From Alphaproteobacteria bacterium (GTDB taxonomy: Bacteria > Pseudomonadota > Alphaproteobacteria > SP197), in NCBI GenBank assembly GCA_016869675.1, contig VGDP01000002.1:20001-84000 (forward strand): a DNA stretch of 64,000 bases, given 5' to 3'. Below, in pieces: positions 31,802 through 40,740 of the stretch. The first letter of the stretch is position 1; every line of letters starts with the position of its first letter. The translations under genes and the position numbers were made by a program. The notes under the pieces are model-generated. The model worked only from the letters and a program-made list of their open reading frames with translations. It was not told where the DNA came from and ran no database searches.

Positions 31802-32446
31802 TCAGGGCGCCGCCAACTGGTCGAGCGCGCCCGCGACCAAGGGCAGGATGCCCCGGACGATGCGCGCGACGCCGGCCGCGTTGGGGTGGATGCCGTCCGC
31901 CTGGTTGAGCACCGGGTCGAGCGCGACACCCTCGAGGAAAAAGGGGTAAAGCGGCACGCCGTGGCGTTCGGCCAGCGCCGGGTAGATGGCGTCGAACGCC
32001 GCCACGTAGTCCGCGCCCAGGTTGCGCGGTGCGCGCATACCGGCCAGCAGCGCCGCCACGCCATGTTCCGCCAGCCGCGTCAGGATCGCGTCTAGGTTGG
32101 CGCGGGTCGTTTCGGGCGGCAGGCCGCGCAGGGCGTCGTTAGCGCCGAGCTCGACCAGCATCAGGTCGGGCGCGTCGACCAGCACCCAATCGAGACGCGC
32201 GAGCCCGCCCGCCGTGGTGTCGCCCGAGACACCGGCGTCCAGCACCTCGACCGCGTAGCCGGCGGCATCGAGCGCCGCCTGGAGCCGGGCCGCGAAGCCA
32301 TCCGCCTGGGGCAGGCCGAAGCCGGCGACCAGGCTGTCGCCCAGGAGCGCCAGGCGTACGCGCCCGGCCGCCCGGGCACGCCCGGCGATCACCATGACGA
32401 GAGCCGCTTTGACAACGGCGCGGCGCGCCACATATCTGGACGTCAT
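31802..32446 (-). CDS. tesA: SGNH-family arylesterase/lysophospholipase TesA-like, exported
   Basis: A 214-residue SGNH hydrolase. After a short basic N-terminus and a hydrophobic signal segment (VVKAALVMVIAGRARAAG), block I is LLGDSLVAGFGLPQ with the catalytic Ser. The oxyanion Gly and Asn are in VELGANDALRG, and the catalytic Asp/His are in DGIHPNAAG. The family includes periplasmic thioesterase I/protease I/lysophospholipase L1. ATG 32446 is chosen; an open frame upstream lacks homology. The gene is divergent from a ybbA-type ATPase gene, the partnership seen around E. coli tesA. Confidence 0.92.
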   Translation of the reverse strand: MTSRYVARRAVVKAALVMVIAGRARAAGRVRLALLGDSLVAGFGLPQADGFAARLQAALDAAGYAVEVLDAGVSGDTTAGGLARLDWVLVDAPDLMLVELGANDALRGLPPETTRANLDAILTRLAEHGVAALLAGMRAPRNLGADYVAAFDAIYPALAERHGVPLYPFFLEGVALDPVLNQADGIHPNAAGVARIVRGILPLVAGALDQLAAP

Positions 32447-33149
32447 GGACATGGCGCCGGGCGCTCCACCCTCCCCCATCATCGAACTTTCGGCCGTCGG
32501 GCTCACCCTGACCGGGGCGGGTGGGCCGGTCAACGTGCTGGACCGCGTCGACCTGGCGATCGCGCCCGGTGAACGGGTCGCAATCCTCGGGCCGTCGGGC
32601 GCCGGCAAGTCGTCGCTGCTCGCCCTGCTGGGCGGGTTGGAACACCCGACGACGGGGCGTATCCGCGTCGCCGGGTTCGAGCTCGGCGGCCTCGACGAGG
32701 ACGCCCTCGCCCGCTTCCGCCGCGATCATGTGGGGATCGTGTTCCAATCCTTCCACCTGGTGCCGACTCTGACCGCGCGCGAGAACGTGGCGCTGCCGCT
32801 GGAACTGGCCGGGCGGCGCGACGCGGAGGCGCGGGCACGTATGGCCTTGGACGCGGTCGGGCTGGCCGCGCGGGCCCGCCACTATCCGGTCGAGCTGTCG
32901 GGCGGCGAGCAGCAGCGCGTCGCCATCGCCCGCGCGGTCGTGACCGAGCCGGCGATCCTGCTGGCCGACGAGCCCACCGGCAACCTGGACGGGCGCACGG
33001 GCGCGACCGTCGCCGACCTGCTGTTCGACCTGGTTGCACGCGCCGGCGCCACGCTGGTGCTGGTGACCCACAATGAGGCGCTGGCGCGCCGCTGTTCGCG
33101 CATCGTGCACCTGGCCGACGGCCGCGTCGCCGCGGACCAGACGATCTGA
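32445..33149 (+). CDS. ABC transporter ATP-binding protein, YbbA/LolD type
   Basis: A 234-residue ABC ATPase of the MacB/LolD/YbbA class. Walker A is GPSGAGKSSLL, the Q-loop is IVFQSFHLVPTLT, the signature is [14 protein letters not shown], and Walker B is ILLADEPTGNLD. It partners the FtsX-type permease encoded 1 bp downstream. The start is either ATG 32445 or ATG 32451. With the first, its start codon overlaps the divergent tesA start codon on the opposite strand (CATG), leaving no intergenic space. The substrate of YbbAP-type systems is unknown. Confidence 0.92.
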   Translation: MDMAPGAPPSPIIELSAVGLTLTGAGGPVNVLDRVDLAIAPGERVAILGPSGAGKSSLLALLGGLEHPTTGRIRVAGFELGGLDEDALARFRRDHVGIVFQSFHLVPTLTARENVALPLELAGRRDAEARARMALDAVGLAARARHYPVELSGGEQQRVAIARAVVTEPAILLADEPTGNLDGRTGATVADLLFDLVARAGATLVLVTHNEALARRCSRIVHLADGRVAADQTI

Positions 33150-33150
33150 C

Positions 33151-35667
33151 ATGGCCAGCCCGATCGCGCGCCTGGCGCTGCGCGATCTGCGCGGCGGCCG
33201 GCGCGGCGCCCGCGCCGCCCTGGTCGGCCTGGCGCTGGGCGTCGCCGCCATCGTCGGCGTCGGCTCGCTCGGCGCCGCGCTGGAACGCGGCCTGGCCGAG
33301 GGCGGCCGCGCGATCCTGGGCGGCGACGTCGCGCTGCGCACGGTCATGGCACCGCTGGAGGCACCCGAGCGCGAGCACCTGGCCGCCGCCGGCACAGTCA
33401 GCGAGACGCTCAATCTCTACGCCATGGCGGTGTCGGCCGCCGCGTCCACAGTGGTGGCGGTCAAGGGCGTCGACGACGCCTACCCGCTCTATGGCGACGT
33501 CGGCCTGGACCCGGCGCGGTGCTTGGCCGAGGCGCTGGCCCCGCAGGGCGGCATTCCCGCCGTCGCGGTCGAGCGCAGCCTGGCCCAGCGCCTGGGCGTC
33601 AAACCCGGCGATCGGTTCCGCCTGGGCGACGGCGAAGTCGTGCTGGGCGCGATCCTGACGGCCGAGCCGGACCGGGCATCCGCGCCGTTCCTGCTGGGCG
33701 AACGGCTGATGATCGGCCGCGCCGGGCTCGACGCCCTAGGCCTGGTGCAGCCGGGCAGCATCGTGCGCTACGCGACGCGCGTGCGCCTGGCGCCCGGTAC
33801 GGACACGAACTCCTGGGTGGTGGACCTCAAGGCGCGCTTTCCGGCCGCGCCGTGGCAGCTCGCCACCGCCGACGCGGCCAATCCGCGTCTGGCCCGCGTC
33901 TTCGAGCGACTGCGCACGTTCTTCGTGCTGGTCGGCCTGGGCGCCCTGGTGGTCGGTGGTGTCGGCATCGCGAGCGCCGTGCGCGCCTACCTGGAGCGCA
34001 AGCGCCGCACCTTCGCCGCGCTCAAGGCGCTGGGCGAGGCGCGGCGCGTGATCGTGCTGGCCGGTGTCTTGGAGATCGCGTTGCTGGTCGCGCCAGCGCT
34101 GGTACTGGGCGCGCTGGCGGGAGCCGCGCTGCCCGCTGTCGTGGCAGCCGGCGCCGGCGCGGCCCTGCCGGTGCCGATCGCGGACGAGCCCGATGCCGGC
34201 GCCATCCTGCTGGGCGTCGGCTTCGGCGTCCTGGTGACGATGGGCTCCGCCATCGCGCCGCTGGCGCGCGCCGCCGCCGTGTCGCCGCTGATCCTGCTGC
34301 GCGACACCGTGCAGGCCCGCGCGCCGCGCTGGTCGTGGCGCACGGCGGTCCTGACGGCGGCGACGGCGGCGGCCGCGATAGCCCTGGCGCTGGCGGGCGC
34401 CGAGGACCGCTGGCTGGCCGCCTGGGTGTTGGGCAACACGGTGGCGGCCTTCGCGTTGTTCTTCGGCCTGGCGCGGGGCCTGCGCTGGCTGGCGCCGCGC
34501 CTGGCGAGCCGCGCCCGGGGCGGCGCCCGGCTGGCGCTCGCGGCGCTGGCCCGGCCCGCTGCGCCCACGGCGGCCACGGTGGTGGCGCTGGGGCTGGGCT
34601 TGGCCCTGCTGGCGACCGTGGTGCTGGTCGAGGGCGCGATCCGCGCCACCATCGTCGAGACCATGCCGAAAGGCGCGCCCAGCTTCTTCTTCCTGGACAT
34701 CCAGCCGGACCAAGTGGCGCCGTTCGAGGCGCTGGTCGCGGCCGTGCTCGACGCGCGCGTGACCGGCCAAGTGCCGGCGCTGCGCGGGCGCATTGTGCGC
34801 ATCGACGGGGTCCCCGTGGAGCAGGCGACGGTGGCGCCCGAGGTGCGCTGGGCGGTGGACGGCGACCGTGGCGTCACCGTCGCGGCGACCCCGCCCGACG
34901 GAACCGACATCGCGGAGGGCGCCTGGTGGCCGGCGGACTACGAAGGGCCGCCGCTGGTGTCGCTGGACGCGGGCGTGGCCCAGGGGCTGGGGCTGGCCGT
35001 GGGCGAGACCATCGCCGTCAACGTGCTGGGGCGCACCATCGAGGCAACCATCGCCAACACCCGGCGTGTCGTGTGGGAGACGCTGGGCATCAACTTCACG
35101 ATCGTGCTGCCGCCCTCGGCCCTGCGCGGCGCGCCGTTCACCCATATCGCCACCGTCGACGCCCCGCCCGAGCGCCAGGCGGCGCTGCGCGCGGCGGTGT
35201 CCGAGGTGCTGCCCAACGTCTCGGTGATCGCGGTCGGCGACGTGCTGGACCGGGTGGACCGCGTGCTGGCCGAGGTCGGCGCGGCAATCCGCGCGGCGGC
35301 AGCCGTCGCCGTGGCGGTCGGCCTGCTGGTGCTGGCCCAGGCGGCCGCGGCCGGGCGCGCCGCGCGACTCTACGACGCGGTGATGGCCAAGGTGCTGGGC
35401 GCGACCCGGCGCCAGATCCTGCTGGCCGCCGCCATCGAGAACGGCGTCGCCGGCCTGGTGGCCGGGCTGGGCGCGCTCGCGCTAGGCGCGGCGGCGACCT
35501 GGGCGGTCACCGCCTTCGTGCTGGACGTGCCGTGGTCGTTCGACCTGATCGACGGGGCCTTGACTGCCCTGGGCGGCGCTCTGGCGGCCGTCGCGCTGGG
35601 TTTGACCCAAACCGCGCGTCTGCTGGCCGTGCCGCCGGCCGTGGCGCTGCGCACCGATTTTGGTTGA
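33151..35667 (+). CDS. FtsX-like ABC permease, YbbP type
   Basis: An 838-residue membrane protein with two FtsX/MacB-type permease cores. A first transmembrane helix near residues 20-40 is followed by a periplasmic domain, then a helix bundle (FVLVGLGALVVGGVGIAS, ALLVAPALVLGALAGAALP). A second periplasmic domain spans about residues 500-680, and a final three-helix core ends near ALGLTQTARLLAV. This size and duplicated layout fit YbbP rather than LolC/E or MacB. It is translated directly after its ATPase. Linkage to tesA suggests a role in envelope lipid or lipophilic-product handling, which is an inference from context. Confidence 0.9.
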   Translation: MASPIARLALRDLRGGRRGARAALVGLALGVAAIVGVGSLGAALERGLAEGGRAILGGDVALRTVMAPLEAPEREHLAAAGTVSETLNLYAMAVSAAASTVVAVKGVDDAYPLYGDVGLDPARCLAEALAPQGGIPAVAVERSLAQRLGVKPGDRFRLGDGEVVLGAILTAEPDRASAPFLLGERLMIGRAGLDALGLVQPGSIVRYATRVRLAPGTDTNSWVVDLKARFPAAPWQLATADAANPRLARVFERLRTFFVLVGLGALVVGGVGIASAVRAYLERKRRTFAALKALGEARRVIVLAGVLEIALLVAPALVLGALAGAALPAVVAAGAGAALPVPIADEPDAGAILLGVGFGVLVTMGSAIAPLARAAAVSPLILLRDTVQARAPRWSWRTAVLTAATAAAAIALALAGAEDRWLAAWVLGNTVAAFALFFGLARGLRWLAPRLASRARGGARLALAALARPAAPTAATVVALGLGLALLATVVLVEGAIRATIVETMPKGAPSFFFLDIQPDQVAPFEALVAAVLDARVTGQVPALRGRIVRIDGVPVEQATVAPEVRWAVDGDRGVTVAATPPDGTDIAEGAWWPADYEGPPLVSLDAGVAQGLGLAVGETIAVNVLGRTIEATIANTRRVVWETLGINFTIVLPPSALRGAPFTHIATVDAPPERQAALRAAVSEVLPNVSVIAVGDVLDRVDRVLAEVGAAIRAAAAVAVAVGLLVLAQAAAAGRAARLYDAVMAKVLGATRRQILLAAAIENGVAGLVAGLGALALGAAATWAVTAFVLDVPWSFDLIDGALTALGGALAAVALGLTQTARLLAVPPAVALRTDFG

Positions 35668-35720
35668 TTCTCATGAGTGGCGCACCAATATTTAAAACTT
35701 ACGCTTGGCTTGGCCAAGCG
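35664..35720 (+). promoter_or_regulatory. Candidate promoter plus leader hairpin of the Bax-inhibitor gene
   Basis: TTGATT (35664-35669) and AATATT (35687-35692) are separated by 17 bp in a locally AT-rich stretch at the end of the permease gene. About ten bases after the -10 box is a perfect 8-bp stem with a 3-base loop, CGCTTGGC-TTG-GCCAAGCG (35702-35720). It would fall in the 5' leader of the next gene, ahead of its GGAGG site at 35733-35737. There is no T-run, so it is not a normal terminator; a leader structure is possible. Confidence 0.4.
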
Positions 35721-35746
35721 ATTGCCTTGCCTGGAGGCACCGGATC

Positions 35747-36460
35747 ATGATTCCTGTCCGTACCACTGTCATTTCGCGGCGCGGCGACGCGGCCCTCTAC
35801 GACGACGGTCTGCGCGCCTACATGCTGCGCGTCTACAACCTCATGGGGCTCGGCCTCGCCGTCACCGGCCTGGTCGCCTACGCCGTCGCCAACACGCCGG
35901 CGCTGTTCAACCTGATCTTCGGCACGCCGCTGATGTGGGTGGTGATGCTGGCCCCGATCGGCCTGGCGTTCTTCCTGGGCGCCCGGGTCCAGCGCATGAG
36001 CCAGGGCACGGCCCAAGTGACCTTCTGGATCTTCGCCGCGCTGATGGGCGCCTCGCTGGCCACCGTGTTCGCGGTGTTCACGGGCGCCTCGATCGCGCGC
36101 GTGTTCTTCATCACGGCCGCGGCGTTCGGCGGGCTCAGCCTCTACGGTTACACGACGAAGAAGTCGCTGAGCGGCTGGGGCTCGTTCCTGCTGATCGGCC
36201 TGATTGGCATCATCGTCGCCTCGGTGGTCAATCTGTTCATCGGGTCCTCGGCGCTGCAGTTCGCCGTGTCGGTCATCGGCGTGATCGTGTTCGCGGGCCT
36301 GACCGCCTACGACACCCAGCGCATCAAGCTGGTGTACGACCAGGTGGCGGGCACGGAGATGGCCGGCAAGATGGCGATCCTCGGCGCGCTCAGCCTCTAC
36401 CTCGACTTCATCAACCTGTTCATGCTGCTGCTGCAGTTCTTCGGCACCCAGCGCGAATAG
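35747..36460 (+). CDS. Bax inhibitor-1/YccA family membrane protein
   Basis: A 237-residue protein with about seven transmembrane helices. Family features include LRAYMLRVYNLMGLGLAVTG, FWIFAALMGASLATVFAVFT, GLSLYGYTTKKSLSGWGSFL, and the C-terminal pH-sensing/Ca-leak region FAGLTAYDTQRIK with conserved Asp. Bacterial members (YbhL, YetJ) are inner-membrane proteins, some conducting calcium. A GGAGG ribosome-binding site 9 bp before ATG 35747 settles the start. A strong hairpin follows the gene. Confidence 0.95.
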   Translation: MIPVRTTVISRRGDAALYDDGLRAYMLRVYNLMGLGLAVTGLVAYAVANTPALFNLIFGTPLMWVVMLAPIGLAFFLGARVQRMSQGTAQVTFWIFAALMGASLATVFAVFTGASIARVFFITAAAFGGLSLYGYTTKKSLSGWGSFLLIGLIGIIVASVVNLFIGSSALQFAVSVIGVIVFAGLTAYDTQRIKLVYDQVAGTEMAGKMAILGALSLYLDFINLFMLLLQFFGTQRE

Positions 36461-36482
36461 CCCACGGCGAAGCCATGGAAAC

Positions 36483-36510
36483 GGGCGCCGGGCGGCAACG
36501 TCCGGCGCCC
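36483..36510 (+). terminator. Hairpin terminator after the Bax-inhibitor gene
   Basis: A perfect 9-bp GC stem, GGGCGCCGG (36483-36491) and CCGGCGCCC (36502-36510), encloses a 10-base loop and is followed by TTCGTTCGT. The T-run is imperfect, as is usual in GC-rich genomes. It lies 23 bp after the stop codon and 35 bp before the next start. Confidence 0.65.
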
Positions 36511-36544
36511 TTCGTTCGTGGCGGGCGGGGGTAGGCGGGCCGCC

Positions 36545-37348
36545 ATGCAGTGGCTCTGGCGCGCCGGTGCGGTCGGATTGGTGGGTTACGCCGCCTTGGT
36601 CGGCGGCATGTTCGTGTTCCAGCGCCGGCTCATGTACCACGGTGATCGCGAGGTCCCGGACCGCGCGCGTGCCGGCGCCGAGGCGATGGCCGAGGTACGG
36701 CTGGCGACCGCCGACGGCTTAAGCCTGCTGGCCTGGTACGCGCCGGCGCGCGCCCGAGGACGCACCGTGGTGGCGTTCCACGGCAACGCCGGCCACATTG
36801 GGCACCGCTTCGACAAGCTCCGCTTCGTGTTGGACGCCGGCCACGGCCTGCTGCTGGCGGAGTACCGGGGCTTCGGCGGCAACGAGGGCTCGCCGACCGA
36901 GGAAGGCCTCTACGCCGACGCCGACGCGGCGCTCGCCTTCGTGCGCGCGGCCGGCGTCGTGCCCGAGGACACCGTGATCTACGGTGAATCGCTGGGCAGC
37001 GGCGTCGCGGTCGATTTGGCCAGCAGGAACCCGGTGGCTGGCCTGGTGCTGGAGGCACCGTTCTCGTCGATCGCCGACGTGGCGGCCGAGATCTATTGGT
37101 ACGTGCCGGCGCGCCACCTGGTGCTGGACCGCTTCGAAGCGGCGGTCAAGATCGGCCGTGTGGCGGCGCCGCTGCTGATCCTGCACGGCGAGGCCGACAC
37201 GGTGGTGCCGGCGCGCTTCGGCCGCGCGCTGCACGCCGCGGCCAACGAGCCCAAGGCCCTGTGGAGCGCCGCGACCGCCGGACACACGGACCTTTACGAG
37301 CACGGCGCCGCCGCCGTCGTGTGCGACTTCCTGTCGCGCCTGCCGTGA
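36545..37348 (+). CDS. Alpha/beta hydrolase (BEM46/YfhR-like), membrane-anchored
   Basis: A 267-residue serine hydrolase. A hydrophobic N-terminal segment (AGAVGLVGYAALVGGMFVF) should anchor it in the membrane. The catalytic Ser is in IYGESLGSGVAVDLA, the acid is in LILHGEADTVVP, and the His is in TAGHTDLYEH. AFHGNAGHIGHR forms the oxyanion region. The BEM46/ABHD13 family has no settled substrate. ATG 36545 is the chosen start. The stop overlaps the GTG start of the decayed deacetylase gene (GTGA). Confidence 0.88.
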   Translation: MQWLWRAGAVGLVGYAALVGGMFVFQRRLMYHGDREVPDRARAGAEAMAEVRLATADGLSLLAWYAPARARGRTVVAFHGNAGHIGHRFDKLRFVLDAGHGLLLAEYRGFGGNEGSPTEEGLYADADAALAFVRAAGVVPEDTVIYGESLGSGVAVDLASRNPVAGLVLEAPFSSIADVAAEIYWYVPARHLVLDRFEAAVKIGRVAAPLLILHGEADTVVPARFGRALHAAANEPKALWSAATAGHTDLYEHGAAAVVCDFLSRLP

Positions 37349-38166
37349 CCGGCCCGGCGCGCGACTTCGTCGGTTACGGGCGCGATCCGCCGCGCATGAC
37401 CTGGCCACGAAGCCGCCTGGTCGCGGTCAACCTGGTGGTCTGCTAAGAGGAGGGCGCCGAGCGTTCGATCCCCGACGGCGACGACCAGGCCGACGGCTGG
37501 GGCGAGTACCCGGTCCAGGCGCCACTCGGCGAGCGCGACCCGGGCACCGAGACCCACTACGAGTACGGCAGCCGCGTCGGCATCTGGCGCATCGCACGGC
37601 TGCTGGAGCGGGCGGGCGTGGCCGCCACAATCTCGGCGTGCGCCGAGGCGCTGGCCCGCAACGGCGAGGTCACGGCCTGGCTGCGCGAGACCGCCGCCCG
37701 GTTCCAGGATCTGTTGGGCTGGCGCCCGATCGGCTGGAACAGCCGCACGCGGCCCAGCGTGCACACCCGCGACCTGCTGATCGAGGCGGGCGGGTTCCTC
37801 TAAGATTCGGATCCGTGCAACGACGACCTGCCGTACTGGGCGGCGGGCATGGCGGGGCGCATCCTGGTGGTGCCCTACTCCAAGACGCTGAACGACAACC
37901 GCTATCTGGACAGCCCCGCTACGCCGGGCCCGGCGATTTCGTCGACAACGTCGAGGCCTTCCTAGACGCGCTGCTGGACGAGGCGCGATCGCTGGGCGGG
38001 CCGCATGACGACCGTCGCCGTGCACGCGCGCTGGACCGGCCAGCCCAACCGCGCCGCCGCGCTGGCGCGCATCATCGACGCGGTGCACGCCCGCCCCGAG
38101 GCGTGCTTCAAGCGCCGCGACGACATCGCGCGCCACCGGCTGAGCCTGTTCCCGGCGGCCGGCTGA
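37345..38166 (+). pseudogene. PuuE-type polysaccharide deacetylase (allantoinase-like), two stops and two frameshifts
   Basis: The remnant is colinear with the PuuE allantoinase/polysaccharide deacetylase family over about 270 residues. It begins at GTG 37345 with ARDFVGYGRDPPR. TAA at 37444-37446 replaces the Tyr of the conserved NYEEG motif (here C-stop-EEGAERS). The middle HYEYGSRVGIWRIARLLE and GWNSRTRPSVHTRDLL is clean. TAA at 37801-37803 replaces the Tyr of FLYDSD. A one-base loss near 37911-37921 and a one-base gain near 37998-38004 shift the frame, after which AVHARWTGQPNRAA returns to the original frame. PuuE hydrolyses allantoin. This copy cannot make full-length protein without readthrough. 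Confidence 0.82.
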
Positions 38167-38168
38167 CC

Positions 38169-38752
38169 ATGCTCGACCTGATCCTGCGCGGCGGCCGCGT
38201 CGTCGATCCGGAAGGCATCGGACCTGGCCATCCGCGACGGACGCATCGCGGCACGCCTGCGCCCGGGCGAAGCCACCACTGCCCAAGCCGAGCTGGACGC
38301 CGCGGGCCAGGTCCTGCTGCCCGGTCTGGTCGATGCGCACGTGCATCTGCGCGAACCGGGCCTGACCTGGAAGGAGGACTTCGCCAGCGGCACCCGCGCG
38401 GCGATCGCCGGCGGCGTGACGACCGTGCTGGTCATGCCGACCGACCAGCCGTGGACGTCGACCGCCGCGCGGCTGGCCGCGAAGCCGGCCCTGGCCGAGG
38501 GCCGCGTGCACGCCGACGTCGGGCTGCAGGTGTTGCTGCGCACCGACCACCGGGACCTGGAGGCGATGGCGGCGCTGGGCGCGGTGTCGTTCGAACTGTT
38601 CACCGCCGAGGTGCCCGCGCCCTAGTGCCACCACGACGCGGCGCGGCTGAACGCGGCCGTCGCCGCGGGGGTGTTGGCTGCCGTGTTGCCCGGCGACCAC
38701 GGGCTGCTGGCGGCGGCGCAGGAGCGCCTGACGCCCGGGCGCAGCAGCGCCG
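38169..38752 (+). pseudogene. Hydantoinase/dihydroorotase-type amidohydrolase, N-terminal remnant
   Basis: It begins [17 protein letters not shown] at ATG 38169. A one-base insertion near 38220 shifts the frame, and homology continues as [16 protein letters not shown], then the metal site [24 protein letters not shown] at 38623-38625 interrupts at EVPAP-stop-CHHDAARLNAA, and sequence resembling an amidohydrolase continues to about 38750 (RLTPGRSSAAQ). The C-terminal half, with the remaining metal ligands, is absent because the frame runs into an SDR. Allantoinase and hydantoinase are both possible origins; pairing with the PuuE remnant favours a ureide role. Confidence 0.75.
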
Positions 38753-39363
38753 CCCAGGGCGGTACGTGCAACTTCCGCACGGTCGACGTAGCGCGCTGGG
38801 CCGACATCGACGCCCTGGTCGGCGAGGCGGTCGTGCGCTGGGGGCGGCTGGACGTCATCGTCAACAACGCCGCGACCTGGACCACGACGACCCTGACCGA
38901 GACCACCGAGGAGCAGTGGAACCGCGTCATGGCGGTCAACGTCACGGGCGTGTTCCTGGGCTGCAAGCGGGCGGTGCAGCAGATGCTGCGCCAGGAACCG
39001 GTGGCCGAGGCGCGCGGCCGCATCATCAACATCTCGTCCCAGCAGGGCATGGTCGCCTCGCCGGGCGATCCGGGCTACGCCGTCAGCAAGGCGGCGGTCG
39101 CGCACCTGACGCGCCAGATCGCGGTCGACCACGCCAAGGATCTGATCGTTTGCAACGCCATCGCGCCGGGCAAAATCGTCACCGGGCGCGGCGGCGCCGG
39201 CACCGACGAAGCGTCGCTGGCGGTGTCGCGCTCGCGCACGCCGTGGCCGCGCCTGGGCGAGCCGCGCGATATCGCGGCGACCGCCACGTTCCTGGCCAGC
39301 GACATGGCGAGCTACCTGACCGGCGTGAACCTGCTGGTGGACGGCGGCTGGATGGCCGGCTGA
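38753..39363 (+). pseudogene. Short-chain dehydrogenase lacking its N-terminus
   Basis: About 200 residues of an SDR, joined in frame to the hydantoinase remnant. The first 50 residues, with the TGxxxGIG NAD(P)-binding loop, are missing. The rest is well preserved: TVDVARWADIDALVGEAVVR, LDVIVNNAATW, an ISSQQGMVASPGDPGYAVSK stretch holding catalytic Ser, Tyr and Lys, and the C-terminal FLASDMASYLTGVNLLVDGG. Preservation of this much without stops suggests the truncation is recent. The boundary with the amidohydrolase is placed at about 38750 and is uncertain by some 20 bp. Confidence 0.8.
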
Positions 39364-40581
39364 TCAGGCCGCCATCGGATCGCGGCCGACGATCGACCGC
39401 CACACCGCCTGGTCGGTCGCGCCCTCGCTGATGAAGGTGAGCACGCGCGAACGCGCGTCCAGCCCGAGCGTCGCCCGTGCCCCGGCGTCGCCGGCCAGGG
39501 CCAGGAGCGCCGCCACGCCCGCCGCGCCGGCCTCGCCGGCCACGATGACCAGATCGCCGCCGTCGCCGGCGGCCAGCCGGCGCATGGCCTCGACCGCCCA
39601 GTCGTCGCCCAGCGCCAGGAACGCCGTGGTTCCCGTCTCCAGGATTGGCCAGGCGACCGCCGAGACCTCGCCGCAGGCGAGCCCGCCCATGACGGTATCG
39701 AGCGCGCCGGGCGTCTGGGTCAGGCGGCCGGTCTGGCCGCTGCGCCAGATGCAATCGGCGTTGACCGGCTCGACCGTGACCAGGCGCGGACGATCCGACC
39801 CCCACAGCGACCAGAAGGCGCCCTGCACCGCCGCCGCGAAGCCGCCGCAGCCGCCCTGGACGAACAGGTGGGTCGGCCGCTCGCCGGCGGGAAGCTGCGC
39901 CGCCATCTCGGCGACCATGACGCCGTAGCCGTGCATCACCGTGCATGGGATCGTCGTGTAGCCGGGGAACGTAGTGTCCGAGATCACCTGGCGGCCGAGG
40001 CGCGCCGCGTCCGCAGCGCACAGGCGCACCGAATCGTCGTAGGTGCCGGGCGTGCGCACGACCTCGGCGCCGAAGCCGCGCACCACGTCGGCGCGACCTT
40101 CGCTGACACCTTCGTGCATGTAGATGACGCAGCGGCAGCCGAACATTGAGGCACCCCACGCCACCGACCGGCCATGGTTGCCATCGGTCGCCGTGGTCAC
40201 CGTGACGGTGCCAGTGATCGCGGCGTGGCGCCCCGCCAGCAGATCGACCGAGGGAAGCCGGGTGCCGGTGCGCGACCGCACCGTCTCGGCCAGGTGGCGG
40301 AACACGGCGTAGGCGCCGCCGAGCGCCTTGAAGCTGCCGAGCCCGAAGCGACGGCCCTCATCCTTGCACCACAGCGCGCCGAGCCCGAGCGAGTGCGCGA
40401 GCCCCGGCAGGGTGTGCAGCGGTGTCGGTGCGTACGACGGCCAGGAGCGGATCTCGGCCACCGCCTCGGCCACGGCCGCCGGGTCCATCACCACCTTCTG
40501 GGCGGGGCCGAACGGCGCCGCCGCCGACCAGCGGCTGTTGACCTGCACCCGAAGTTCGCGTCCGCCGGCCAGCGTACCCAT
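39364..40581 (-). CDS. dpaL: Diaminopropionate ammonia-lyase
   Basis: A 405-residue PLP enzyme of fold type II. The PLP lysine is in GLGSFKALGGAYAVF, and the phosphate-binding loop is FVQGGCGGFAAAV. TATDGNHGRSVAWGA and PGYTTIPCTVMHGYG are DpaL features. It degrades 2,3-diaminopropionate, and often D-serine, to pyruvate and ammonia. ATG 40581 (MGTLAGGREL) is preferred over an upstream ATG at 40641. Its stop abuts the convergent SDR remnant. In E. coli the homologue ygeX also lies among hydantoinase/ureide genes, matching the decayed neighbours here. Confidence 0.92.
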   Translation of the reverse strand: MGTLAGGRELRVQVNSRWSAAAPFGPAQKVVMDPAAVAEAVAEIRSWPSYAPTPLHTLPGLAHSLGLGALWCKDEGRRFGLGSFKALGGAYAVFRHLAETVRSRTGTRLPSVDLLAGRHAAITGTVTVTTATDGNHGRSVAWGASMFGCRCVIYMHEGVSEGRADVVRGFGAEVVRTPGTYDDSVRLCAADAARLGRQVISDTTFPGYTTIPCTVMHGYGVMVAEMAAQLPAGERPTHLFVQGGCGGFAAAVQGAFWSLWGSDRPRLVTVEPVNADCIWRSGQTGRLTQTPGALDTVMGGLACGEVSAVAWPILETGTTAFLALGDDWAVEAMRRLAAGDGGDLVIVAGEAGAAGVAALLALAGDAGARATLGLDARSRVLTFISEGATDQAVWRSIVGRDPMAA

Positions 40582-40740
40582 GGTTCCCTCGCGCCCGTAA
40601 TCCGAACCGCTATAACACGACGGCCGCGTGCGCGCGAACAATCACCGTGAGACGCCGGCCCATTCGCGGTAGAGTTGGGCGTTGAATCGGCGGGCGTGGC
40701 CATGCCCCGACCCGCCCGATGACCAGGGAGGGATAGCATC

